47,400 bases of DNA from an uncultured Saprospiraceae bacterium. GTDB lineage: Bacteria > Bacteroidota > Bacteroidia > Chitinophagales > Saprospiraceae. The notes beneath the pieces are model-generated. The model was not told the origin of the DNA and made no database searches. It was given only the letters and a program-made list of their open reading frames with translations. The position numbers and the translations under genes are program-made. The stretch lies in contig CALMSP010000013.1 in the NCBI GenBank assembly GCA_937872405.1, forward strand, positions 1 through 47,400, written 5' to 3'. Shown one piece after another: positions 7,539 to 15,359 of the stretch; the stretch's first letter is position 1, and the number at the start of each line of letters is the position of its first letter.

Positions 7539-8474
7539 TTACTCTTGCAAGCCCCTACCCTCTTTTTTAATTCTACCTTCGTTGTGGAGTTGCTTCATCA
7601 GGCGATCCAATATACCATTGATAAAATCCTTGCTTTTGTCGGTGCTGTATAGCTTGGCAATTTCGACAAACTCGTTGAGGGTAACTTTGGTGGGTATAGT
7701 TGGAAAATTGATCAATTCGCTCAGCGCCATTTTCAGTAAAATCATATCCAGCACGGCAACGCGCTCGGCGTCCCAATTTTTGAGGGTTGGCTCGATAATG
7801 CGCAGCAATTGTTGGTCGGACTGGCAGACATCTTTAAGTAGTGCTTCGCCAAATTCTACGGTAGCTTCTGCTGGTGGGCGGTATTCTTCATAGAAATTAG
7901 GGCTGACAGGTAGGGCTTTGATGGTTTTTTTCATGCTGCCCACGATAAGCGATTCATCGTCAATCCAAAGTGGGTAATTATCTTCTAATAAATCAAGAAA
8001 CATTTCATCACTCATGCAATGCCTGAATAATTGTAATAGCATATTGATATGATCGGAAGCATCGGCAGGTGAGGAGAGTACATATTGTTGATATTCTTCG
8101 GAGCGCGCAAAGCTGTCATAAATTTGCCGAATTTTATCTTCATCGAGTTTATCCTCAAGTTTATAAAGGCGCGCCAGTCGGTTGAAGCCTTCATTGGTAG
8201 CAATTGATCGTACAAGGGTATTGTCGCCTAATTTGGAATTGAACAAGCGGTCTTCTTCTGAGGGTAAGAGTTTGGCCGTGCGCTTGGCTACGTCCTTGCG
8301 AGAGTACTCTGCAATGCGTACCAGTATTAGCAACGAGAAAAGATATAACTCGAATGATTGGCGTACAATATCGCGGTATTGCTGCAACGCTTCCTCATAT
8401 CCGAGTTTCTTGTCCCGGCTCATTGAATACAGCATCTGCATTACTTTAATGCGGACGTTCCTTCTGCTCAGCAT
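7539..8474 (-). CDS. nusB: Transcription antitermination factor NusB
   Basis: 311-aa RNA-binding antitermination protein that works with NusE(S10), NusA and NusG on rRNA operons. The N-terminus MLSRRNVRIKVMQMLYSM matches NusB, and the C-terminal half carries the RVAVLDMILLKMALSEL ... PTKVTLNEFVEIAKLYSTDKSKDFINGILD signature. It is about twice the length of proteobacterial NusB because of the central helical insert usual in Bacteroidota. Minus strand, 219 bases before the OmpA start, apparently monocistronic. Confidence 0.95.
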   Translation of the reverse strand: MLSRRNVRIKVMQMLYSMSRDKKLGYEEALQQYRDIVRQSFELYLFSLLILVRIAEYSRKDVAKRTAKLLPSEEDRLFNSKLGDNTLVRSIATNEGFNRLARLYKLEDKLDEDKIRQIYDSFARSEEYQQYVLSSPADASDHINMLLQLFRHCMSDEMFLDLLEDNYPLWIDDESLIVGSMKKTIKALPVSPNFYEEYRPPAEATVEFGEALLKDVCQSDQQLLRIIEPTLKNWDAERVAVLDMILLKMALSELINFPTIPTKVTLNEFVEIAKLYSTDKSKDFINGILDRLMKQLHNEGRIKKEGRGLQE

Positions 8475-8640
8475 ATATTATTAATAGAGATACGTTATAA
8501 CAGGATTCAAGGTACAACCGGTATTGCCACCAGCCTTCTAACGATTGCAAATAAAAAGCAATTTTATAACAATTGGTAAAGATTTGGCCATGAATTTTGA
8601 ATCCTGCATAAAAATGGCTACAAATAACTGCTGGTAAGAC

Positions 8641-9570
8641 CTACTCAAGCGGCGCATGGATAAAGTCGGCAACCCGCTCTATCAAACCTGGATTTTTCAT
8701 TAGATGATAATGCCCAAGCCCTTCTGCTACCAGTAAGGACGCATTATTCCAAGTGCTAAATATTTGTTCGGCGGTAGCAAACGGTACAACAGGATCGTAG
8801 CGGTCGTGTACAATTAAACCAGCGCGCACGCGAAGCCGGTTGGCCCAGTTACTAACGCTGGCTTCTGAAAGAGGCGCCTGAAAGCGATTCTCTACCAAAT
8901 GTAAAAACTCGTTCGACACGGATTTCGGCAGCCCCAGGGTTTTTCCGGCATTTTCTAATACGCGCTGCATATGGTTGGGCACAGCAATGAGTACTAATTT
9001 GTCTAAGGCTATTTCTGGCTCCAGATGCGATAACGCATAAACGGTAGAAGCACCTCCGAAAGAGTGTGTAACAATAGCATGAACAGGGCCTACCTGCCGA
9101 ATGGCTGCGCGTACTGCCCCTGCAAAATGAGGTAAATTGGTGCGCTTGCCACCCGAATTGCCATGAGCAGGGCCATCAAATGCGACCACCCGATACCCGC
9201 GAGCTAACAATGCTGGCACAAAAGAACGCAACGCTGTACCTCTTGATTCCCAGCCATGTACGAGCAGCACGGTTTTGTCGCCACGGCCCCACTCGTATCC
9301 TTTCAATAGGCGGCGCCCATACAAAAATTCGAAGATACGAGCACTTTCCAGCAAGGCGTCAGAGGTCTTATGGCGTGCGCGTACTCGCGGCGTAGAAAAA
9401 AATCGAAAAGCCAAGCGGGCTGCAGGTTTTGGAAATAAGGGCCCGAGTGTACGAAAACCAGTTTGAATAATTTTCAAAGTTACAGGCACATCAGGTTGAC
9501 TATTAAGGGGTTGCGGTACCGCTACGCTGGGTAATACTTCAATAGTTTTGGAAAAAGATAAAATGCTCAT
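8641..9570 (-). CDS. Alpha/beta hydrolase
   Basis: 309-aa serine hydrolase. Oxyanion region VLLVHGWESRG (about 101-111), nucleophile elbow THSFGG with Ser170, acid HDRYDPVVP (Asp259) and His287 in GHYHLM complete a credible catalytic triad. There is no signal peptide, so it is cytoplasmic. It overlaps the TetR gene upstream by 4 bases (ATGA), so it is the regulated target of that repressor. The residues around the nucleophile and the lid do not reveal the substrate; a small ester or a toxic electrophile is plausible given TetR control (inference). Confidence 0.88.
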   Translation of the reverse strand: MSILSFSKTIEVLPSVAVPQPLNSQPDVPVTLKIIQTGFRTLGPLFPKPAARLAFRFFSTPRVRARHKTSDALLESARIFEFLYGRRLLKGYEWGRGDKTVLLVHGWESRGTALRSFVPALLARGYRVVAFDGPAHGNSGGKRTNLPHFAGAVRAAIRQVGPVHAIVTHSFGGASTVYALSHLEPEIALDKLVLIAVPNHMQRVLENAGKTLGLPKSVSNEFLHLVENRFQAPLSEASVSNWANRLRVRAGLIVHDRYDPVVPFATAEQIFSTWNNASLLVAEGLGHYHLMKNPGLIERVADFIHAPLE

Positions 9571-10187
9571 ACTTCGGGTGATTGAGTGATGCGAAGGTCT
9601 TCTATCATATCTAACAGGGCATTGGCTATAACCTCGAAATGGCTTTCATTTTGGTACAATCGGGCAAGCAGAATAGCTCCCTCCAACATACCGATAAACC
9701 GAATGGCAAAACTGCTGGTATTAGTATCCTTGCGAACCAATCCAGATTCTATACCTTTTTCTAATACATAAATGATGCGCTGTTGCCATTGATCCAAAGC
9801 CTCTAATACTTTCTGTCGCAACGCCGGATGGTTATCATCAGCCTCTACGGAGGTGTTCAATATTGGGCAGCCCCCCTCTATGGGTGGGGTAAAGATGCGC
9901 GCTTGATAAAAAAGCACAACGGCACGTAGCTTGTCGAGCGGGTGGGCAATGCCGTGCGTGAGTTGTCGTACCTCTCTGGTCACTACTGTTACGGCGTGTT
10001 CAAAGGCAGCCAGCGCAATGTCTTCTTTGCTTTTGAAATTGCCATATACTCCACCTTTTGATAAGCCCGTAGCTTTGAGTATATCATCCATAGAGGTACC
10101 GGCGTAGCCATGCTTATTGAATAATGTCGCAGCTTGTTTAACAATAAAAGCTCGGGTGCGCTCGGATTTTGCAATTATTTCTGACAT
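9567..10187 (-). CDS. TetR/AcrR family transcriptional regulator
   Basis: 206 aa. The N-terminal TetR helix-turn-helix is at about residues 9-56 (AATLFNKHGYAGTSMDDI, then LSKGGVYGNFKSKEDI). The C-terminal ligand domain carries GGCPILNTSVEADDNHPALR, the signature of the AcrR/YxaF-type C-terminal domain. First gene of an operon with the alpha/beta hydrolase (4-base overlap). A perfect palindrome overlapping its own promoter implies autorepression. The inducer is unknown; relatives sense small hydrophobic or electrophilic compounds. Confidence 0.93.
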   Translation of the reverse strand: MSEIIAKSERTRAFIVKQAATLFNKHGYAGTSMDDILKATGLSKGGVYGNFKSKEDIALAAFEHAVTVVTREVRQLTHGIAHPLDKLRAVVLFYQARIFTPPIEGGCPILNTSVEADDNHPALRQKVLEALDQWQQRIIYVLEKGIESGLVRKDTNTSSFAIRFIGMLEGAILLARLYQNESHFEVIANALLDMIEDLRITQSPEV

Positions 10188-10215
10188 AAAATGAATTGTT
10201 CTGTAAGCGATGTTA

Positions 10216-10247
10216 CAAAGGTAAAACCATTGGCTTAAACTTGCAAA
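10216..10247 (-). promoter_or_regulatory. Promoter of the tetR-hydrolase operon
   Basis: On the minus strand TTTG (10247-10244), a 20-base spacer and TACCTTTG (10223-10216) match the Bacteroidota TTTG-N19-ish-TAnnTTTG promoter. The start would be about 20 bases before the ATG. Confidence 0.6.
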
Positions 10248-10262
10248 CCGACCGGTCGGTTT
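10245..10262. promoter_or_regulatory. TetR operator palindrome
   Basis: Perfect 18-bp palindrome AAACCGACCGGTCGGTTT. It overlaps the -33 element of the tetR promoter and lies in the tetR/folK divergent gap. It is the expected form of a TetR-family operator and implies negative autoregulation. Confidence 0.75.
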
Positions 10263-10336
10263 TTAACAAAAATATAACTTTATGGCACAATTCTCTAACT
10301 TTACCTGTTCTTTGATACACACGAAAACAGCATATT

Positions 10337-10834
10337 ATGACGCAAACAGATCATACCGTTTACTTGCACACGGGTAGCAATCTTGGCAATCGGCTGCAGA
10401 ATCTACAACGGGCTAATGCTGCTATTGAGGCGCAAATTGGCACCATCGTTCGCTTTTCACCAGTGTATGTTACAGCGGCCTGGGGCATCCAGGAGCAGCC
10501 CAATTTTTTCAATCAGGCATTAGAAGTGACTACTACCCTCGATCCTGAGGCTGTATTGGATGCGGCTTTGCAAATTGAAGCGGATATGGGGCGCCAGCGT
10601 GGCATCAAATGGGCTGAAAGGCTCATAGACATTGATGTTTTATTCTATGATCAGTTAGTTCTCCAAACTGAAAAACTGACACTCCCCCACCCTTGGCTTC
10701 ATGAGCGACGTTTTGTTCTTGCACCCCTCATGGATATTGCGCCTGATTGGATACATCCGGTTTTCGGCGTTCCTATTAGGCACATTTTTCTAGATTTAAA
10801 AGATTTTTTTTCTGCGGAAATTTTAACTGAGTAA
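10337..10834 (+). CDS. folK: 2-amino-4-hydroxy-6-hydroxymethyldihydropteridine diphosphokinase
   Basis: 165-aa HPPK of folate synthesis: transfers pyrophosphate from ATP to 6-hydroxymethyl-dihydropterin. Family motifs are in order: YLHTGSNLGNRLQNL (N-terminal), SPVYVTAAWGIQEQPNFFN, GRQRGIKWAERLIDIDVLFY and LPHPWLHERRFVLAPL. The length is normal. It is divergent from tetR, and the next gene, a deoxynucleoside kinase, follows within 2-23 bases; folK-kinase pairs are common in Bacteroidota (family knowledge). Confidence 0.96.
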   Translation: MTQTDHTVYLHTGSNLGNRLQNLQRANAAIEAQIGTIVRFSPVYVTAAWGIQEQPNFFNQALEVTTTLDPEAVLDAALQIEADMGRQRGIKWAERLIDIDVLFYDQLVLQTEKLTLPHPWLHERRFVLAPLMDIAPDWIHPVFGVPIRHIFLDLKDFFSAEILTE

Positions 10835-10856
10835 AATGTACTTTCAACAAAGTAAA

Positions 10857-11504
10857 ATGAATTCATCCTCTTTTCCGTATCAATTCATAGCGATTGAGGG
10901 CAACATTGGTGCAGGTAAAACCACCCTTTGCCAAATGATAGCTCGGGACTTCGGCGGGCGACTCGTGTTAGAGCGCTTCGCGGATAATCCTTTTCTGCCT
11001 TATTTTTATGAAAATCCGGAACGGTATGCTTTTCCAGTGGAGCTGTTTTTTATGACCGAGCGCCACCGCCAGCTACAAGAGGAACTATCACAGCAAAGTT
11101 TGTTTGAATCTTTTGTGGTGTCCGATTATTTTTTTCTTAAAACACTGCTATTCGCCAAAAACAACCTTCGGAATGAAGAATATCGGTTGTTTCAGCGTTT
11201 GTTTCATATTTTAAATGCGACCTTTCCTAAGCCCGATCTATTGGTTTACCTGCATCGCCCCGTGCCAACATTGCTGCACAATATTCAGAAACGCGGCCGT
11301 GAATTTGAAAAAGATATTTCGTCTGCTTACCTGCATCAGATTCAGCAAACATATTTTGATTTTTTTAAAACGACCGAAGAAATGCCCGTATTAATCTTAG
11401 AAATAGATCAAATTGATTTTCAGACAAGTACAGATGATTATCAACGTATTATTGCTCATTTCTGCCAACCCCATCCTAATGGTATTCAGCATATTATTGT
11501 ATAA
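10857..11504 (+). CDS. Deoxynucleoside kinase
   Basis: 215 aa from MNSSSFPYQF; an ATG 21 bases upstream (10836) is an alternative start. P-loop EGNIGAGKTT, then LERFADNPFLPYFYENPERYAF and the ELFFMTERHRQL helix are typical of the deoxyadenosine/deoxyguanosine kinase family, which phosphorylates deoxynucleosides in salvage. The lid/LID-arginine region KRGREFEKDIS is present. Immediately follows folK, likely the same transcript. Substrate preference (dA, dG, dC) is not determined. Confidence 0.92.
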   Translation: MNSSSFPYQFIAIEGNIGAGKTTLCQMIARDFGGRLVLERFADNPFLPYFYENPERYAFPVELFFMTERHRQLQEELSQQSLFESFVVSDYFFLKTLLFAKNNLRNEEYRLFQRLFHILNATFPKPDLLVYLHRPVPTLLHNIQKRGREFEKDISSAYLHQIQQTYFDFFKTTEEMPVLILEIDQIDFQTSTDDYQRIIAHFCQPHPNGIQHIIV

Positions 11505-11560
11505 AAATACATTTTTGCCAACCCGCCGCTCCGGACAGAGATGCAAGATGATTTTACGCA

Positions 11561-11980
11561 TTAATTACCTGCACCTGACATTTGAATGACCGGACAGTCA
11601 ATAATCCAGCAATGAATATCGCCACTAGCATCTTTTCCGCACTTCCAGCATGTTGTTTCATTGGTGGTCGTTTGGCGTATCAGTTCCGATTTGATTATTC
11701 GGCCGCGACTATCCTTGATTATCCAATTGGTTATTCTTCGATCCTTGCCGGCAATTGCATATAGCGACAAGCCAGTTTTGCTTGACTTTTCTACTAAATT
11801 TTCTCCGGCCTTTAGGCGGGTAGTGCGCAATTTGGAGCGCAGATCCCCTGCTTGGTATTGCTCTGGATTGCTAATGTTTAAGGTAGTCGCACTAACAGTA
11901 GGTGGTTTTTGCGCTTGCGCCACAGCCATTAAACCCATCGTAAAAAGGCTACTTAACAATAACATACTAAATGTTTTCAT
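11561..11980 (-). CDS. Small exported Cys-rich-tail protein, unknown
   Basis: 139 aa with a clear signal peptide (MKTFSMLLLSSLFTMGLMAV, cleavage near AQAQ, about 23). The C-terminal part contains CWKC, then CWIIDC about ten residues later: two Cys pairs that may form disulfides or bind a metal. The middle (LYAIAGKDRRITNWIIKDSRGR) is beta-rich. No family recognised. It is convergent with the deoxynucleoside kinase and has its own promoter upstream. Confidence 0.7.
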   Translation of the reverse strand: MKTFSMLLLSSLFTMGLMAVAQAQKPPTVSATTLNISNPEQYQAGDLRSKLRTTRLKAGENLVEKSSKTGLSLYAIAGKDRRITNWIIKDSRGRIIKSELIRQTTTNETTCWKCGKDASGDIHCWIIDCPVIQMSGAGN

Positions 11981-12099
11981 AAGTTATAGATTTAATAAAA
12001 TGAATAATCGCTAAATGAAATAGGCAGATTATTAAGCAAATTTTTACGGAAGGGATCCTACAGAAGCAGTTGTTGCTATCTACGTGTCAAGATAGTTTA

Positions 12100-12131
12100 C
12101 AAAAATAGGAATTTACTCAGACAAAAGCAAA
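12100..12131 (-). promoter_or_regulatory. Promoter of the 139-aa exported protein gene
   Basis: Minus strand TTTG (12131-12128), 20-base spacer, TATTTTTG (12107-12100). It predicts a leader of about 115 bases before the ATG at 11980. Confidence 0.5.
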
Positions 12132-12191
12132 TAATACCTCCGCAAGTGGTACCTCTTTGATCTAAAAGTATAGATACAGGGGAGGCAGCAA

Positions 12192-13232
12192 TTACGGACG
12201 GGGCACTTCTTTGATCAGATAAAGATATACTGGGAAGTGATCGCTATACCCTCCGGTGTAGGTGGCCCCCACGTAGCATCGGAACGGGTAACCCTTGAAA
12301 TGACCGGTCTGTTGAGTCATGTAAGGCTTATTGTGTACATTAGCTTGGTAAAATTGGTAGCCCCCGGCAGATGGATTAACCAATCCATACGAAAGGATCA
12401 ATTGGTCAAACAGGCTCCAAGCATCCTGATAAGCTAACGTACCAATGCCCTTTTTATAAAAATCGTACATCGGATTGAACATCCCACCGGGTTTTACCTG
12501 CTCTTTTTTTTGTTTGGCATTGAGTACCTGCCGCACACTCGGGCTAGAGGGGTCATCATTCAAATCCCCCATAATGATGATCTTCGCATTTGGATCGGCT
12601 TGTATGAGCGAATCGGCAATAGCTTTGCACAGGCTGGCAGCGTAGTTGCGTAAGGGCTGGGTAGCGGCTTCACCACCTCGGCGAGAAGGCCAGTGATTGA
12701 CTAAAACATGCAGTGGCTCACCATCAAATAAGCCCGACACAAAGAGGATGTCGCGGGTGTAGGTACGCTCGCCTTTATCGTTATAAATTTCGACTGGTAC
12801 TGGGCGGCTATCCAATACTTTATAATATTTAGGCTGGTACAATAGCCCCACGTCTATGCCGCGTTGGTCGGGTGAGTCGTAGTGTACAATTTCGTACCGT
12901 CGTGCCCGAATGGCGGGTTCGGCGACCAAGTCTTCGAGTACTTTCTGATTTTCCACTTCGGCTACCCCCAGAATGGCAACACCATCGGGTGTGCGGTCTA
13001 TCCCCAATTCGCTAATCACACGCGCCAATTTATTGAGCTTATCTAAATACACCTCCGTATTGTATAAATTATCTCCGAGTGGTGTAAATTCGCTATCTCG
13101 CGTATCGGGTGAGTCAATAGTATCGAACAAATTTTCGAGATTGTAAAAGCCAATAGCACCTATATTATATTGTTTTTGTTGTCCATATATCAAAATAGGG
13201 GCAGTAAAAAGCAGCAATAGTAGCGTTCTCAT
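12192..13232 (-). CDS. Endonuclease/exonuclease/phosphatase family protein
   Basis: 346 aa with signal peptide (about residues 1-17, LIYGQQ). EEP fold motifs are in order: IGFYNLENLFDT, GVAEVENQ (metal Glu), RGIDVGLLY, LVNHWPSRRGG (catalytic His), IIMGDLNDDP (Asp/Asn) and YSDHFPVYLYL (final Asp-His). All catalytic residues are present, so it is an active Mg-dependent phosphoesterase, probably a periplasmic or secreted nuclease. Bacteroidota carry many of these; the substrate (DNA, lipid or sugar phosphate) is unknown. Confidence 0.93.
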   Translation of the reverse strand: MRTLLLLLFTAPILIYGQQKQYNIGAIGFYNLENLFDTIDSPDTRDSEFTPLGDNLYNTEVYLDKLNKLARVISELGIDRTPDGVAILGVAEVENQKVLEDLVAEPAIRARRYEIVHYDSPDQRGIDVGLLYQPKYYKVLDSRPVPVEIYNDKGERTYTRDILFVSGLFDGEPLHVLVNHWPSRRGGEAATQPLRNYAASLCKAIADSLIQADPNAKIIIMGDLNDDPSSPSVRQVLNAKQKKEQVKPGGMFNPMYDFYKKGIGTLAYQDAWSLFDQLILSYGLVNPSAGGYQFYQANVHNKPYMTQQTGHFKGYPFRCYVGATYTGGYSDHFPVYLYLIKEVPRP

Positions 13233-13295
13233 GGTTTTCTATGATGTTTGTATAATATTTTAATAAACCATTTTTAAACCAAACCAACACGGTTG

Positions 13296-13322
13296 CAAAA
13301 GTACAAAATGCATTTGTAACAA
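13296..13322 (-). promoter_or_regulatory. Promoter of the EEP gene
   Basis: Minus strand TTG (13322-13320), 16-base spacer, TACTTTTG (13303-13296). The -7 box is a perfect TAnnTTTG; the spacer is slightly short. Confidence 0.5.
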
Positions 13323-13370
13323 CGTACATTCCCGTTTCTTTATTGAAGTGCGAACAATTATTGGCAGGAA

Positions 13371-13404
13371 TTGAACGAATCAAAACATTTTTTATGTATC
13401 TTTG
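13371..13404 (+). promoter_or_regulatory. Promoter of the T9SS type A surface-protein unit
   Basis: TTG (13371-13373), 23-base spacer, TATCTTTG (13397-13404). It matches TTG-N17-23-TAnnTTTG and leaves a leader of about 230 bases. Confidence 0.45.
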
Positions 13405-13642
13405 TCAAAATATGGTAAAACGCCCCCAGAATTTGCCATAACTTAAAATGACTCGCCCCACTGTACAATAGCAAAACAGGAGAAAACTTGCTTGGGTTCA
13501 CCCCCAAAGTCTGCAATTGTATTGCAACAACTTGATCTTAGTCCAGCAAATATATAGGGTCATTCGATGAACAAAGCGCGCATCAGAATGATTTGGTACG
13601 ATAATTGCGTAAGAACCGATTTAGCAAGTAAATACGAGGAGC

Positions 13643-15316
13643 ATGGCGCTATCTACAACGTTGAGGAATATCTGCATAAAATGTCTGCTGTGGGGTATCT
13701 GTTGCGGAACGGAGGCTGCGGCCCAGTCCATTTGGATTAATGAATTTCAATACGGAGCTGCTAACAACGCAATAGAAGTAGCACTGCCAATCGGCGCTTC
13801 GACAAGCAATATCGAAATTGTATTATATGATGGTCGCAATGGCAAAGCCTATGCAGAGCATCCTTTGAGTACCTTTCAGCCAGGTACGACCGTAGGTAGT
13901 TATGTGTTATATTCTAAAGCGATAGCCGCCGTCCAGAGCGAACTTCCTACCGGAGTGGCACTGATACAAAACGTTGGTGTGGCTCACTTTATTAGTTATG
14001 GCGGTAGTTTTTACGCTATTGATGACGCTGCCGCCGGATTATCATCTGATAATATCAATTTGCCTTCGGGTCTGGCGCCGGGTCAATCTTTCCAACGCAG
14101 CGGCACGCCCAATGCGCCCGTGTGGGTTATTGCTTCAGCTACCCCTGGTGCGATTAATGCCGGCCAAACCCTGCCTGCACCAGTGTTATCAGCTACGCTG
14201 CGCGACGCCGCCATGCAGCAACCAGCCAAACCGGGCGATACTATTACTTATACCTTCTCGCTACGCAATGCTGGCACCGGTGATGCAACTGCAATGAATC
14301 TTAATCGAAGCAGCGACCCAAACACGAGCTTCGTACTTGGCAGTTTCAAAAGTACACCAGTGGCACTACCCAAAGCGGTTTTATCCGTATTGGAAGGCAC
14401 AGCCGCCACTATTACACTCCAAGGACTTGACCCCGACGGCGACCAACTCGCCTTCTCTATCTTACAGCTCCCTCAGCATGGAATGCTCTCTAATATGGTT
14501 AGTATATCTAATACAATGACTACCGTTCGCTACGAGCCACAAAGCGGTTTCTCTGGGTTAGATCATTTTACGTTTGTCGTGCAGGATAATGACAACAACC
14601 GCGATACGGCTTCCGTCAACATTCAGATATTACCGGTAAATCATCCACCGAGTTTTAACCCCGGAACAGATGTAACGCTGTTAGAAGATGCCGGAAGTAT
14701 TATAATAGAAAACTGGGCGACCAATATTAGCACTGGCTCGCCCAATGAACAGTGGCAGGCATTGGAATTTAGTATATTGGAAAATAGCAATCCTAACTTA
14801 TTTGAGCAGGCGCCCTCGCTTTCCGCAGATGGAACCTTACAATTTTCCGCGCAAGCGGATAGCAATGGCATTGCACAATTGGTCATCCAACTTTCTGATA
14901 ACGGCAGTACAACCAATGGCGGCGTGGATACTTCTATGCGTTATGTACTCATTATCAACATTTTACCCGTGAATGACGCGCCGAGTTTTATGCCCGGCAA
15001 TGATATTGAAATACCTTACGACGACATGCCGCAGGTCTTTGAAAACTGGGCAACTAACATCCTTGCTGGCCCGCCCAATGAAGCCCTGCAAGTATTGCAA
15101 TTCTTGGTCGAAGTAGCTGAAAACGAAGCCCTATTTGCGGAAGCACCAAGTATTGATTCTTCAGGAACGCTTCGCTTTCGGCTGGCAGAGGCCGCCGCGG
15201 GCAACGCACGAATAAACGTCCAGCTGAAAGATGATGGTGGTACAGACAATGGCGGCTTGGATGCATCCGAAGTTATGCAATTTCAAATCATTATAAAAGA
15301 AGCAGAAGATGAATAG
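13643..15316 (+). CDS. Secreted multidomain surface protein (lamin-tail-like, cadherin-like repeats)
   Basis: 557 aa. Signal peptide to about residue 28 (EAAAQS). Residues about 28-185 (IWINEFQYGAANNAIEVALP...) resemble lamin-tail-like domains of secreted Bacteroidota proteins. About 190-235 is a DUF11-like strand set (GDTITYTFSLRNAGTGDAT). About 245-332 is a cadherin-like/Big_9 module (LDPDGDQLAFSILQLPQHG ... DHFTFVVQDNDNN). Two related repeats follow at about 334-445 and 446-557, each beginning PSF.PG.D and holding ENWATNI. No T9SS sorting domain is present at the C-terminus (IIIKEAEDE), unlike its neighbour, which begins 43 bases downstream. Probably cotranscribed and possibly a partner on the cell surface. 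Confidence 0.75.
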   Translation: MALSTTLRNICIKCLLWGICCGTEAAAQSIWINEFQYGAANNAIEVALPIGASTSNIEIVLYDGRNGKAYAEHPLSTFQPGTTVGSYVLYSKAIAAVQSELPTGVALIQNVGVAHFISYGGSFYAIDDAAAGLSSDNINLPSGLAPGQSFQRSGTPNAPVWVIASATPGAINAGQTLPAPVLSATLRDAAMQQPAKPGDTITYTFSLRNAGTGDATAMNLNRSSDPNTSFVLGSFKSTPVALPKAVLSVLEGTAATITLQGLDPDGDQLAFSILQLPQHGMLSNMVSISNTMTTVRYEPQSGFSGLDHFTFVVQDNDNNRDTASVNIQILPVNHPPSFNPGTDVTLLEDAGSIIIENWATNISTGSPNEQWQALEFSILENSNPNLFEQAPSLSADGTLQFSAQADSNGIAQLVIQLSDNGSTTNGGVDTSMRYVLIINILPVNDAPSFMPGNDIEIPYDDMPQVFENWATNILAGPPNEALQVLQFLVEVAENEALFAEAPSIDSSGTLRFRLAEAAAGNARINVQLKDDGGTDNGGLDASEVMQFQIIIKEAEDE

Positions 15317-15359
15317 AACTCAAAATTGATATAAAATTTTCATCAAAGACGACCTAAAT

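Larger units (their letters stand above)
13233..13642. other. Divergent intergenic region with two promoters
   Basis: 410 bases between the EEP gene and the surface-protein unit. It holds a minus-strand and a plus-strand promoter and, downstream of the latter, a leader of about 230 bases. Within the leader a small inverted repeat tgcaat-tgt-attgca is seen. A 57-codon ORF from 13567 that overlaps the next gene out of frame is judged spurious. A GAGGAG-like ribosome site precedes the ATG at 13643. Confidence 0.5.

Noticed and set aside
13355..13385. T-arm-like sequence (complement reads GTTCAATTC) suggesting a tRNA end
   Set aside because: The flanking bases do not pair as a T stem and no anticodon or D arm could be found.
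13567..13740. 57-codon ORF overlapping the start of the 557-aa surface protein
   Set aside because: Out of frame with the well-supported gene, with unremarkable composition and no ribosome site.
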